NCBI GenBank assembly: GCA_020064725.1
Contig: JAGTWJ010000017.1
Coordinates: forward strand, 1,922,001-1,986,000
DNA: 64,000 nucleotides
Origin: Drechslerella dactyloides
Lineage: Eukaryota; Ascomycota; Orbiliomycetes; Orbiliales; Orbiliaceae
Direction of reading: 5' to 3'
In this document: positions 34,949-46,186 of the stretch, one piece after another
Layout: every line of letters begins with the position of its first letter
How positions within the stretch are numbered: the stretch's first letter is position 1
The notes under the pieces: generated by a model
The model's database searches: none
What the model saw: the letters and a program-made list of their open reading frames with translations, nothing else
Told to the model about the DNA's origin: nothing
Made by a program: the position numbers and the translations under genes

Positions 34949-37192
34949 TATGAGTAGGTCTTGTTGCTTTAGGATCGAATGAAATAACGTGAGCACGATG
35001 TGGCTTGGTCTCGTGAGAAATGTTGATGATGCATGGGGAACAAGATCAGAAAGTGGTGATAGTGACCAATTGATGTGGTTTTGGTTCAACAGCGACGGAG
35101 AACACGCCACCGCATTCCACCATCATATATATACCTCCGCCGTGTATACCCGAGCCACACAGTCTCTACAGCGTCCGCTGAGCCTCTTGAATAGTTTCTG
35201 GATCTATGATATGCAGGCTTAAGAAAGCTGAGGTGAGGTGAGATCAAGTGTCAACACAGCAACATGTTGGATTACGACGTTCGTTAACGCCTCCTGATAT
35301 ATATAAATCAGCCGAAGCCGAAGCCGCAGGGCTGCACTGGCAGACTGCTCCCTTGCCCTCGTACTTCCGGACATGCGATTTCCTCCCTTCCAATTTGCGT
35401 TCTTTCTGCTTGTTTCGGAAGCCGCTGTTATCTTTCGGTCTAGAAGACTCCTCGGGCACGATTTCGTCGTCACTTTCCTTCTCAATTCAGCTGCCACTCC
35501 TGTTGCTCGAGCGCTCCTGCCCTGTAACCAACATGGGATCATTTTCAAGATATCAAGCTGCGATCAACTCCAAAACCAACCTGACGACGTGTCCCCAACC
35601 TGCTAGTTTTTAACAAAACTCTGCCACTCATTAACGTGACCTCCCCAACTTCTTCTTTTCTCCTTGTTCATATCTGCCACGGGATATGCCAGAATGTCAA
35701 TGGATGTGTACCCAATACGCCCGACCAATCGGCAATGCAGCTACTAGTCATAACGAAATATTTCGAATGGCCTCGTAGACTCAATACTGATTGGTAGCTC
35801 ATGTGCTTGCATAACCTCGTCCGTTTATATATATATATATTACACCGAGTCTCAATATAGGGCGCCTCTATTTGCTCTTCTCGCTACAATCTGAGGATGA
35901 AGGACAGAATAGGGTCGTGGTTGGCAATGCAGCCCAACCTAATCATTCAAATTTGTACATCCTGAATTCCCGGCTGGCTAGGCGAGCAAACAATGTAGCC
36001 CTTCCGGCAGTGTATGCTTAGAATATACTACTCGAAAGCATTATTGATACTACAACTGACAAGCGCTGAAGCGGGTAGCCCTAGCCCTACGACTGACTAA
36101 AATTCCGTTCCGTCATGTATAAAAGATGTTTCATATTGTAAGGCACTGCTATATTCATTCTACCTGACACAGAAATTAAGCAAATGCATAATCCTGAGCT
36201 AAAACTATTCTTTCTGCTGCTTTGCACGTAGGCACATTTCCTGGATTCTTCAGGCGAGGGTAAACGTCAGCCGGCTGCATAGAGAAATAGACAGTATGCA
36301 AATAATGTCACAAACGATATCGCATGCCCTCAGCGATCTTGGTGTAAAGTATAGCTCATGTCACTCCAAAGAGCAATCACATACTATCTTAGGCATTGTT
36401 GTTTTAATCATTGGGCTTGAATGCGAACGAGACACAATAGGCAAAGGAGATGAGACGAAAGATGTCAACTAACGTACCACTTGTAAATTAACTTGCCGAG
36501 GCACAGCCATGGCATGCATCACACCCTGTCTCGTCGTCTGCATTAGCTCGCCGCACACCCATCAGGAACGCTTGTCGAGAGAACAAAACGTGCAGAGAAC
36601 ATGAACAAGAGGGGAAGTATTGATCAGTATATGTAAGAAATGGATATCAGAGTTCGCCCTGCCGTATGTGCGGACTAGGCGTGTCCACGGCCGCGGGCGC
36701 CTCAATCGCAAATTATATCATCATCGTACGCTCTCGGGAAAGACGCGGCTTGATTGGAGAGAAGGGAGAGGAGACAACAAACAAACATACCGTGGACTTT
36801 CCATATGGCCGTGGGTGTACATCCCGCGATGAGGGCAAGATCTGAGGAATTCAGCGTCCCCGAGTTGGCGATGAGGGCGTCATCTAGGTCCGCTGCTGCC
36901 TGAGATTAAATGGCGGACGCGATGTTGCAGAAGAGAAAATTTTCACCGTGTTGCCGTGTTGCCGAGCCCTAAGCCCTTATCAGACCACTATCGCTGTGTG
37001 GCAGCCTGCGCAGTCGAAAACAGCTCCCACGTGACCTCGAAGCCCTGCAGCAAATTGTGTTGGCCGCCAGTGTGTGCGCTACCGGTCGACTACCTCGAAG
37101 AAACACCATCACCAAATCACGACAAATCCCATCGACATCATCGCTACCCTTCCTCGCCTCAATACCCGATCTCGATCGCTTCCCTCGCTACG
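34949..37192. other. 2.2-kb intergenic region
   Basis: Divergent spacer between the unknown gene (-) and rpl14 (+). It contains a TA dinucleotide run at 35826-35840 and long A/T-rich stretches (35,700-36,500). A 77-residue plus frame at 35373-35606 begins with a hydrophobic segment but has no other support. A minus-strand frame near 36750-36890 (LIANSGTLNSSDLALIAGC) with a GTATGT donor may be an exon of a small gene; see findings. Confidence 0.4.
35826..35840. repeat. TA dinucleotide run
   Basis: Short alternating TA microsatellite in an A/T-rich spacer. Confidence 0.9.
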
Positions 37193-38016
37193 ATGTCGCA
37201 GTCCGAAGTTGTTTCCTCCCAATGGCCGTACGTCCCATCTTCTCCCCGTTCGGCCCACCGATGCTAGAGCCACCCGTTTCCCCACGACGACATCTCCTTG
37301 ATATCTCCTAGATGCGTCTATCTAGTAGCCCGCGGAACAGCCAAAGAGGGGAAACGGGCGGCTTAGCAGCAATATGAATCGATGGATGGTTGCTGATATT
37401 CGATATGCAGTCAGGTCGAGACCGGCCGGGTGGTCCTGATAAACAGCGGCAAGGATGAAGGCAAGCTCGCTGCCGTCGTCCAGATCATCGACCACAAGAG
37501 AGTCAGTAACATACGTCCTTTCCGAAATACCACACTTGATACTCGCAGAATGTAGGAAGAAGCGACATTTGACTGACGTGGTGGGGGTGCATATAGATCC
37601 TGGTCGACTCTCCACACGTCGAACGACAGGCCGTTTCTCTTTCCCACGTCTCCTTGACCTCGCAAGTCGTCACCAAACTGCCACGCGCTGCTCGAAGTGG
37701 CGTCGTCAACAAGTACTGGACCGAAGCCGGCGTCGACGACCAGACCGCTTCGGCGACATGGGCCAAGAAGCGAGTGAGCAGGGAGAAGAAGAGGCAGCTG
37801 ACCGACTTTGAGAGATTCAAGGTCATGGTCCTGAAGAAACAGGTGAGCTGAGACTCCAGTTTATACACCGGGATTTGACGTTGCACTTTATATCCAAGGA
37901 GTGCTCTCGGTCCCCGGCCTTCATGAGCTATCAGAACGAGACCGCTAATTGCGACTATCTACATGCAGAGACGATTCGAGGTCAGGAAAGCCGTTGCGAA
38001 GGCGAGAAAGTCGTAG
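37193..38016 (+). CDS. rpl14: 60S ribosomal protein L14 (eL14)
   Basis: Four exons (37193-37227, 37411-37501, 37597-37842, 37969-38016) give 139 residues. The KOW-type N-terminal domain reads VETGRVVLINSGKDEGKLAAVVQIIDHKR, split here by an intron, then ILVDSPHVERQAVSL. The eL14 C-terminal domain reads LPRAARSGVVNKYW, ATWAKKRVSREKKRQLTDFERFKVMVLKKQ, RRFEVRKAVAKARKS. Intron positions in the 5' half are typical of fungal ribosomal protein genes. It is an assembled component of the cytosolic large subunit. The second intron uses a GTCAGT donor; phases agree. Confidence 0.96.
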
Positions 38017-38958
38017 ACTTGTTTCTTTTGCTTCTGCTTGTATCTATGCCAAACTACATTTCCTCCACTACCGCCACGAACCACCACTACTCCTACTACG
38101 CCATGCCTCGGTATCTCCATATCTCTTCATCGATACCTTTGCGTTTCGTCACTTATTCCCGCTTTCATCTTTAATGTCGGCCACGGTGTTTCCTATCATA
38201 TTTTACTTCCTTTTTACTCTACAAGTCCTGTTTCATAGGTACTACCGTCATCTTGGTTTTCCGCCACTTCGTGTCTATATATATAACTCCACCTCTCCCA
38301 TAGAGGGTAATCGACATATCCCTCCACTGGGTACTAGATGACTACAGCAGCCCGCCCTCGTTGTCCGTAAATTCGACATCATGAATGCCAATATAAGCCC
38401 GTATAGTGATAATCAATCTTATATCCTTAAGATCACAAGGCGCGAGGCTAGGTAGTTGTTTCGCGGGTGTACGTCTAGTCACAGTCTATGCTGCTCCATT
38501 GAGTATTCTCTTTTAAGGACAACTTGAAAGCAATAGCTAAAGACCTAGAACCACCATTAATATCCAAATTTAGTGGTACAACCAAGGCTCAAGCACCCCG
38601 AAAAGTAACTGCATCCTCACCGATGCAGCCATTCGAGCGCTGAAACAAACGCCAGCGCCGTCGAGAGCAATAAACAAAAACAGGCAAGGACGCCACAAGG
38701 AAAACACAAAAAACTAAAACTTCAAGCCTTTTACACCCGTTTTATCAGTTCAGTCTCAAGTATGCTAAAAAGGCAGCCGGGGTACAGGTTCAATGGGCAC
38801 AGCGCATGCGGTTTAAGAAACGTGAAGGTACAGAAACCAAACGAAAAAAGATATGGGCCATACGTCAGCATAAGGATCAGAGTTTTTGCCCATGTAAAGC
38901 AAGTGCAGCACAAATAAAGATTGCTTTTATACGAAAAATGACAGCGTGAGCTTGTTGC
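38017..38958. terminator. Convergent 3' region downstream of rpl14
   Basis: 0.94 kb between convergent stops, A/T-rich with TATATATATA near 38275. No gene was seen. Confidence 0.4.
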
Positions 38959-40845
38959 TCACAATCCGGAACGGGGCAACTGAAGTTCGAGTCGTGGCGG
39001 AGGCGAAGGAGTACGTTGAATCTGGATGAGCTCGTCTTCTTCTTGTGGCTCGGGTGCCGGTGGGACTGAGAAGGTCTTTCGCCTGAACAAGGGAAGAATG
39101 TTCAAGGCGAATCTCCTCGAGATCCTTGATGCGAAGAATTTGCTGGAAGCAAAGCTATTCCTCTGAGGAGTCGATGGCTTCGAGTCAGAGTGGACAATGA
39201 AAGAGGACCGTTGCTGCATTCTGCCAAATTCGAAGAGACCAAAGATGTTCCCGCGGGAACGACGCCTCCTCGGATACTTGGGCACAGCGAGGATCGGCTT
39301 CTTCTTGCGGTCGAGTCTAACGCCCAAGCTAGACTTAGCCCTCCGAGGAGATCGAGGAGAAACCTCGGGTTCCATAATCGAAGGAGAATCAATAGTTGGA
39401 AGGACTCGGAAAGATGGCGTCCCGGTTAGATCTGGCTCGTTGACCGCCTCGTAGGCGCGAGAAAACTTGAAGAGGTTTAAAACTGAAGGCCGTCTCTTCT
39501 TTCTGCCTTTCTCCTGGCTTGCGGAACCTCTAACGTCCTTGACCCTGAGGGAATCGATTGCTGATTTCACCATTCGAAGTGGGCGCTTTTGCCAACGGCT
39601 GTTCTTGCCCGACTTAACCCCTTTGCTCACCAAAGCGGGAACCTCATCATTCGCCTCTGATTGTGCGCCCCTGGAAAGACTAGAAAGGGACATTTGGCGC
39701 TCTCCCAGATAGACATTTGTTCGCTCAAGCGGAGCAACAAGAAGTTCTTCTTCTGGGGCGATGTTTTCCTTGTTATCGTCGGCATCGAATTCATTCACCG
39801 TCTCTGATACTTTCGATTTCTCGTCGCTGGTGACCCGAGGCTTGGGAGGCAGAAGCTGCCTGTTGCCGTCTATTTCCTGCATGATGCGAGTGGGCGACTT
39901 GGGCAACGTATTGGACTACATTTGGCTGTTAGTAGACCATCCCCTAGATTGCGGTAAAGCCTGTATCAACATTCACAGCTACTTACGATTGATGCAGCGT
40001 CGAGGGAGTGGGCTTCAATGGAATCACTCTGACGATTCTCGTTGATGGGTATATCGTCCAAAGGGGCGATCGGGCTATTCAAGGCACTGTTCCGATCGGG
40101 AGTGCTTGTTATGATCTGCGGGTCCTGGACATAATGCGCCAGTCAATGTGTGTTACTGATTGAGATTGTGAACTTGACACTTACTGAAAAATCTGGGGAT
40201 GGCAGAGGCGAGGGGTCGACCTGCTGGTATAAGTGGTTAGCCTAAATTCCTGGCGGTAAGCTCTGAGCTAGGTATTCAACTGTGTACCTCAGAGTCGTAG
40301 ATATGGTGAAGAATGGAGCTTGCGCCGCAGGATTCCCGTTCAGATTTCTCCGTCTGATTTATGATCACGCTGTCTTCTTGCTCTGGCGAAACTGCTTCCG
40401 AGGTATCTTGATTGTCTGAGATTTCTAGTTCGCCAACATGGCTGCTGGCCGATTTTGAAGTAGATATCTCAAAGGGGTTATGGTCTTGCGGCTCTACTGA
40501 TTCCGAACAAGAAGCGGAATTTTCATCTTGTAGAGTTCCAGATACCGGGTTAACTGTCTCGACTTCGGTCTGCGCATCGACCCCGTCGCTTGAAGGCACA
40601 AAACGCCCCTTCAAAGATCGCCCGCGGACAGGCTTGATGGCGTTGAGCAGTTGATAGGATGGCGAAGTTTGATACTTCTTCTCGACAGGAATATAGCGAG
40701 GGGTTTCGAAGGAGGAGATTCTCTGCTGAACAATTGAAGACGACTCGGATGCTTGGCGGGACTTGGAGACGTTCAAGACGTCCCCAGCTGCAGCAGGCAC
40801 CCGGCCTAATCGTCGTTGAAGAAAGAGCGTTAGCAGAGGTGGCAT
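38959..40845 (-). CDS. Basic low-complexity fungal protein, 3' block (probably same gene as 40883-42502)
   Basis: Exons 40288-40805, 40185-40223, 39987-40124 and 38959-39915 join in phase 0. As a separate gene the start would be the ATG at 40845 (MPPLLTLFLQRRLG), inside what looks like an intron. The protein is disordered and basic, with clusters such as RYIPVEKKYQTSPSYQLL, KGRKKRRPSVLNLFKFSR, RRRRSRGNIFGLFEFGR and RRFALNILPLFRRKTFSVP. These repeated basic-plus-aromatic LF patches resemble the KKRNPLRRLSSLFGKH patch of the upstream block, so one gene is likely. I do not recognise the family. Nuclear or membrane-binding roles are possible guesses. See the finding on the junction frame. Confidence 0.6.
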
Positions 40846-40882
40846 GGTAGCGGTACTCAAAACGCAGGGATAACACAGGGGG

Positions 40883-42502
40883 TTACTTGCTGTTTTTAAC
40901 AATCGTCGAGGTGATGAAGGATGGTGTCCCATGCCCGCATTCAGGGAGGAAGATCTGGGAGGGAAGGGAATTTGAACTCTTATGAAAGTCAGTCGACATT
41001 CGGACGGACGCCAGACTGCCGTGGCTGCTTTTGTGTTTTCCAAAGAGTGAGGAGAGGCGCCGAAGCGGGTTGCGCTTCTTATTTCTCCCTGGTCCTCGAA
41101 GTGGTTCATCGTTCGACAGAGAAGACCTGCTACCCTTGGAACTCGGACGACTATGCGGTTTCGTTATCGGTGCATTGTTGGGCGCATTATTAATAGAAGC
41201 TGCAGCATCCCGTTCCTTCCACCAAGCCATGACAGCCTTAGGGCGAAGCGGGGAGTTCTTTTTGCGCCCAATGGACAGAGGGCTGCGCGGCGGGCTTACA
41301 AGGAAGGCTGGGTGTTGACGCCTTGGTGGAGTGATGGGGTTTCGACGACTAGGCAAGGAATTGTAAAAGGATGGAGATGTCGAGACTCGAGATAGAGGGA
41401 ACCGCCTGCTCGGAAGGCTGAACTGTCGAGTCTGAGGACGAGCTGGCTCATTTTCACAATTATTTGATTGCAATATATCTCCTGACTGGTGCCTGGGTGC
41501 CTCTGTTTTGTGATTATGAGGTTCCGTTGTTTCATGGAGTATTTGTGAGTTGAGATCTGCTGGCCGGGGAACACGGCTGGCGTTGGGCGTGTTGGGCGGA
41601 GCGGAGCAGTGTTGTTCGCACTCGGTGTCCGCGTCGTGGTCGTCAGCGTGAGCATCGCAGCCGTGGACGCCGTGGACGCCGTAGATGGACTTGCCGGTAG
41701 CGGTCCCGCTGCTGATGACATGCTCTTGCGAGAAGGCTGCGTCGAGGATGATACCACAGGGCTGGCCAAAGAAGCGCCGAGTGTTGTAAAACACGTCAAA
41801 GGCAGCCGTATATTTCGCCTCGAAACCATCTTCGATCGCGTGCAAAAGGCGCATGCTGATGTCTGATTCAGAGGCAGAGGAATACATAGACTGGAGCTGG
41901 TGAAGTAGCTCCTCGTCGAAGTCTGCATCCGCCAGAACGTCCGGTTCGATGACGTCGCTGAGAATTTGTCGCTCGGTACTCTGGGGAGCAGAGATATCGG
42001 GAGTAGGTGGTCGCAAATCAGCGGACTCGATCTCAGCGGATGAGTCCTCGTAGATATCAAAATCTCCCTTCGCATCAACGAGTCCGGTAGAATCTTGATC
42101 AGCTCGAAGCTGCTGATTGGCAGCGGGAGCAACATTCTCCTTCCGCATCTTGAGAGCGGCTTCCGGGGCGTCTTCTTCCATTTGTTCAGAAGTTCCAGAG
42201 GCCATCCGTGGCCAGGTTTGGTTTTCTTGCAAAACGTCGGGTGATCCGAGGGGAGTCGTGAGCGGGGAGTCAGGCTGTATCGGAGACAGAAGCCGCGGTG
42301 CCTGTATCTGGAGCTGGCCTATCTCTCGAGCATGTCGCTCAGACAGAGCTGCTTTAACGCCATCGTGAGGTGCCGAAGCTAGAGATACGGTACGAGTGGG
42401 ACGACGTCCGATTCTCGCTCGAGTCTCGCTCCGTCGGAGGTCAGATAGCGACCTGGAGCTTATACGGTCTGAGCTGTCCATCTCGGAGCCGACACCAGAC
42501 AT
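40883..42502 (-). CDS. Basic low-complexity fungal protein, 5' block
   Basis: Frame of 539 residues starting MSGVGSEMDSSDRISSRSL. It is Ser/Arg-rich with acidic segments and a possibly ordered centre (about 200-255: DADFDEELLHQLQSMYSS, FEAKYTAAFDVFYNTRRFFG). A His/Asp patch (VHGCDAHADDHDADTECEQH) follows. The end is basic with VMAWWKERDAA and RRLSSLFGKHKSS. It stops at TAA immediately after AAC AGC AAG. The stop overlaps a good-looking GTAACC donor whose intron (branch CTAAC, acceptor TTAG) would lead to the 3' block, but out of phase by one base. No function is recognised. Confidence 0.65.
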   Translation of the reverse strand: MSGVGSEMDSSDRISSRSLSDLRRSETRARIGRRPTRTVSLASAPHDGVKAALSERHAREIGQLQIQAPRLLSPIQPDSPLTTPLGSPDVLQENQTWPRMASGTSEQMEEDAPEAALKMRKENVAPAANQQLRADQDSTGLVDAKGDFDIYEDSSAEIESADLRPPTPDISAPQSTERQILSDVIEPDVLADADFDEELLHQLQSMYSSASESDISMRLLHAIEDGFEAKYTAAFDVFYNTRRFFGQPCGIILDAAFSQEHVISSGTATGKSIYGVHGVHGCDAHADDHDADTECEQHCSAPPNTPNASRVPRPADLNSQILHETTEPHNHKTEAPRHQSGDILQSNNCENEPARPQTRQFSLPSRRFPLSRVSTSPSFYNSLPSRRNPITPPRRQHPAFLVSPPRSPLSIGRKKNSPLRPKAVMAWWKERDAAASINNAPNNAPITKPHSRPSSKGSRSSLSNDEPLRGPGRNKKRNPLRRLSSLFGKHKSSHGSLASVRMSTDFHKSSNSLPSQIFLPECGHGTPSFITSTIVKNSK

Positions 42503-42961
42503 GGTCGATAGATCAATCGTAGCAGCTTTAGGTACAGGTGCGGGTAGGTAGACGGAAAGCAGCGTCGTGAATGGAGGTACTGCAAGAGCTGATGAGATGA
42601 TGACGGGACGGAGAGGAGGTAGATGAGGGGAGAAACAGAGGAGACGGGAAGAGGGGGGGATAGAAAGCAGCGGGGTCTCTTATCCGCAGCGCCCGACGAT
42701 ATCGAAATATACACCGAAACAGACTGTAACATCGCGCAACAGGCCAATCCCGCCGATGTGTTGTTTTTGTGGTCGACCGCAGCCCGGGAGCTTGATTGAC
42801 ACCGGGGAGCCGTCTCCGGGGCCCGGGAACAGCAAGCTACTCGACTCCGTATTGAATTCATCAGACGATTACTCCGTAAATTGCTGCGCTAATGCGAGAT
42901 CCTACTCGAGCAAAGTGTACAGATACATTACTACACCGGTCTACTAGTATAACCACCGGCA
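42503..42961. other. Intergenic spacer
   Basis: 0.46 kb between the low-complexity gene start and the MFS transporter stop, same strand. It should hold the promoter of the former. Nothing specific was seen. Confidence 0.35.
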
Positions 42962-45168
42962 TCACCTCTGCCTCCCCGTCCGGCCCGCCCCGTTCTCGAC
43001 GTCGCGATTCTGCCCCGTCTCCGCAGTCTGCTTCCCGATCCCAAAGCTCACCACGAACCCTATCACCGCGATGCCGCCAATGCTGCCCCACGGGATCCAC
43101 TCCCCGCGCTGGAAGCGGGTCCCGACGGTGAACAGCCCGCCGGCGACAAACGGCCCGAACGCCCGTCCCGCGGCCGACAGCGTCTGGGCTAGCCCGTTGA
43201 TCGATCCCAAGCTCGAGTGATCCGGCGCGCAATTCGTAATCTAAGATATAGTCCCGTCCATCAGCAAAACACATATGATAGTTGTAGTTTGAAGTGAGGT
43301 ACTCACCATAATCATGGCACACGTCAAGGCGGTTATCGACGTTACGACTTTGACCGTCAGAACGCCCGCCAGTTCCATCCACAGCCATAGCTTCCCGATC
43401 CCGCCCTCGTACCCTATCAGCGGCATCACGAAGAACGTCGCGGCAAACAGGCCCAGCGCGCCCTTGAAGCTCAGATCGTTGCCGGCGCTATGCTGCAGCC
43501 GCGCGAAGAAGAGCACCTGAAAGACGATCGTGACCAGCCCCGCGAACGCCAGCGACAACCCGATCTCCTGCACCGACGTCGCCCGCCCCGTCGGTGGGGG
43601 TGACGACACAAAGATCGGATACAGCGCGTTGTACCCCACCATTGCAAGATTGAAGATAAAGTACGTCGCCAGCAGGACGATTGTCGACGGCTTCATGATA
43701 TCCTTCCACGGCACGGGCTTCGACTGCGCGAACAGGCCGTGGTCGTCAGTGTACACCACGTCGACGTCGGCGTGATTGCCGCGCAGTAAAGGCTCCCTCG
43801 AGCGATCGCGGCCGGCGTTCCCATTGCGCGGCTTGTTCTTGCCCTTGCGGAGGTACGTCGGCTTGATCGCGCTCGTGAACTGCCACAGCCACGAGAACAG
43901 GTTCCGTATCCGGTCCGTCAGCGGCGGCAGCTCCCGCGCCTCGGCCAGACTCTCGTCGAGGAAGAACACGCAGAGCAGAAAGTCGAGCCCCAGCAGGACC
44001 GCGGACGCGAGATTCGGCAGACAGTAAGGGTACTTTTGCACTATCCCCCAGCTCGACTCCTTCGACGAGGAGAGCAGCCCTCCGAGTATCGGCCCCAGGA
44101 TCCCGCCGACCCCGTAGACCACCGGCAGATAAGCAAAGGCAGCGGACTGGTTCGACCGGTCCGTGATCTCGCCGAGCACGGTGGACACGACGCCCTGATT
44201 CCCATTGACGATGCCCATGGTGGCATGGACGATAACCGCCTGCCACAGCGTCGTCGTGAACGCCCACATCACGAACGCGCCGGCCGTGAGGATCGTGCCG
44301 CACAAGATCACCGGTTTCCTGCCTATCCTGTCGCTCAGGTTCCCCCAGAAGAAATTCGCTACACGCCGACGCGTCAGTCGTCCATTACAATCCCCAAGCC
44401 AGCAACAACGACACGAACAAAGTAGGGCTATCACTCACTTACAAATTGGGCCACGGCAAAGGAACTGGCAATGATCCCAACGCTGACGCCAACATTGCCC
44501 GGCTCGACATCAGGAAACTGGCCCACCATCTCCGGCAGATACGGACTGATGCTATTGAACGCAGTCTGCTCCGCCAGCGCAATCAGCGCGAGCACCAGCA
44601 GCTTGCGCGTGGGAATCGGCGTCGGTGTCGGCACCGGTGCCGCCAGACTCGCGTCCGACGCGGTCGACGCTACCGTCATCGTTTTTCCCAACGGTAGATA
44701 CCGTCTGGCTGACGAAATCGACGATGTGGACGGCTCTCTGTGGACGGAGCCCGCGTTCGTCGAAGCGGATGAACTCGCAACAGTGCTCAGGTCCGAGACG
44801 GTCCGCGGCGGCGGCCTCGATGGCGTGTGGTCTCGTCGCAGTGGCTTACCGGGCTTCTTGGGCGGATGCAGCGGCGAAGGGAAGCTTTGATACGAATGGA
44901 CCGAATGGCGCCTGAAGGCATCGAGAGCGAGCGCGGGATGGCTGCGTCGATGGTGAGCTTGCACGGGACTCACCGGGGCACCGAGAGCACCTGCACCTGC
45001 ACCAGCACTACCACCACCACCAACGCCATCCCCACGGTGGTTGTTCGAATGGCGGCGCCCGCCCGGCCGATTACGATTGGGAGCGCTGCCATTGGTCGAA
45101 GGCGAGGCCATCGAATTCTGCGGCTGCTGCTGCTGCAGCTGGGGCGGCGGCGGCGAGTGGTGCGACAT
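42962..45168 (-). CDS. Major facilitator superfamily transporter (ZIFL/YCR023C-like)
   Basis: Three exons (44439-45168, 43307-44358, 42962-43240) give 686 residues. The first 170 residues are low-complexity cytosolic sequence (poly-Gln, Gly-rich, Ser-rich). TM1 begins at LLVLALIALAEQTAFNSISPYLP. MFS motif A is FVTNFFWGNLSDRIGRKP, restored by joining exon 1 through a GTGAGT donor. TM4-5 carry GNQGVVSTVLGEITDR and GVGGILGPILGGLL. A long central cytosolic loop (PPLTDRIRN to NHADVDVVY) separates the halves, and the C-terminal half ends in NGLAQTLSAAGRAFGPFVAGGLF. The pattern fits the zinc-induced-facilitator-like/tetracycline-type group. The substrate is unknown. Confidence 0.9.
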
Positions 45169-46186
45169 TCCTCGAGATCCAAGTCAGATCGTAAGAAAAG
45201 TGCGTTCGCAACCCTGCCAGCTGCCGTGCATGACCCACTTGGGCAGGTGCGGAGCGGAGTGGAGTGCCGCTGCAAATATTACAATCGATGGGTCAGTTAT
45301 ATTTGTTACCCGTAAAAGTGCTCCTGCCACCGGTAATATAAAAGCAACGGTGACGCAATATCTCGGGGCGAGGCAGGCAGGGGAGGGGAAGGGCGTACAT
45401 ACATCCCCGTGGAGATACCAGCCAGTCGGAGTTTTCGTAGACGTCTGTCGCGATTCGAGCGAATCAAAAACCTAGATCAGATCGAGCGAGCCGGAGATGC
45501 CGTGCGAGGTGTCACAGCACAGCTCGGGAGTTTTTTTTTACCACTTCTCACTGCTGATTCGCTCGGATCCGGCGCGCCCACTCCGGCAGCTCGTCGCGGG
45601 GGCGGGCCAACCGCATAAAGCCAGCCCAAGCTCCGTCTGCCATCGACGCTGGCGGAGGCTGGGAAAGCAAATCTCAGACACCCCGATCAGAAGGAAAGGG
45701 CATCATCGATCGATCGGGTCTACGGCCAATCAACATTCTTCGCGATGCAGCCTGCGATGCAGGAATGCGAATTGGGGGTGCATGCAGACAAATATCATGC
45801 AGCAGACTCTTTATAATTTAGCTTTGGCTCCTTCCCATTGTTTTCCCTCCGTTCTAAAAAGCAGCCGAGGGCACCGAAACAGCGCAAACAGGAACTGGCG
45901 GACGACTCTCAATATAGTACACGGCCCGGGGCGTTCTCTATGCGTTTCATCAATATTTGCCTCAAGCGGTCAGGATTGCAGAAATCGATGCGCTTTATGG
46001 GTGAACTTTTTTAAGTTGTAGATGTAGCAAGATAAAAAAAATAAAATAAAAGATATAGGAAACGAAATGTAACAAAGGTATGCCGGCAAGATGATCGCGA
46101 AACGAAGGCAGCAGCAGACATTACACAACTTTTATGTACCCCGTCCCTCCAATTCTGGGAACGCACTCCATCGACTCGCGGCGGGC
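45169..46186. other. MFS promoter / arg5,6 3' flank
   Basis: 1.0 kb spacer on one coding strand. A T8-9 run at about 45530-45539 and A-rich DNA at 46030-46060 (near the arg5,6 3' end) were the only notable points. Confidence 0.35.

Noticed and set aside
35373..35606. 77-residue plus frame with a signal-peptide-like start
   Set aside because: No homology, no splice or conservation evidence, and the rest of the frame looks random.
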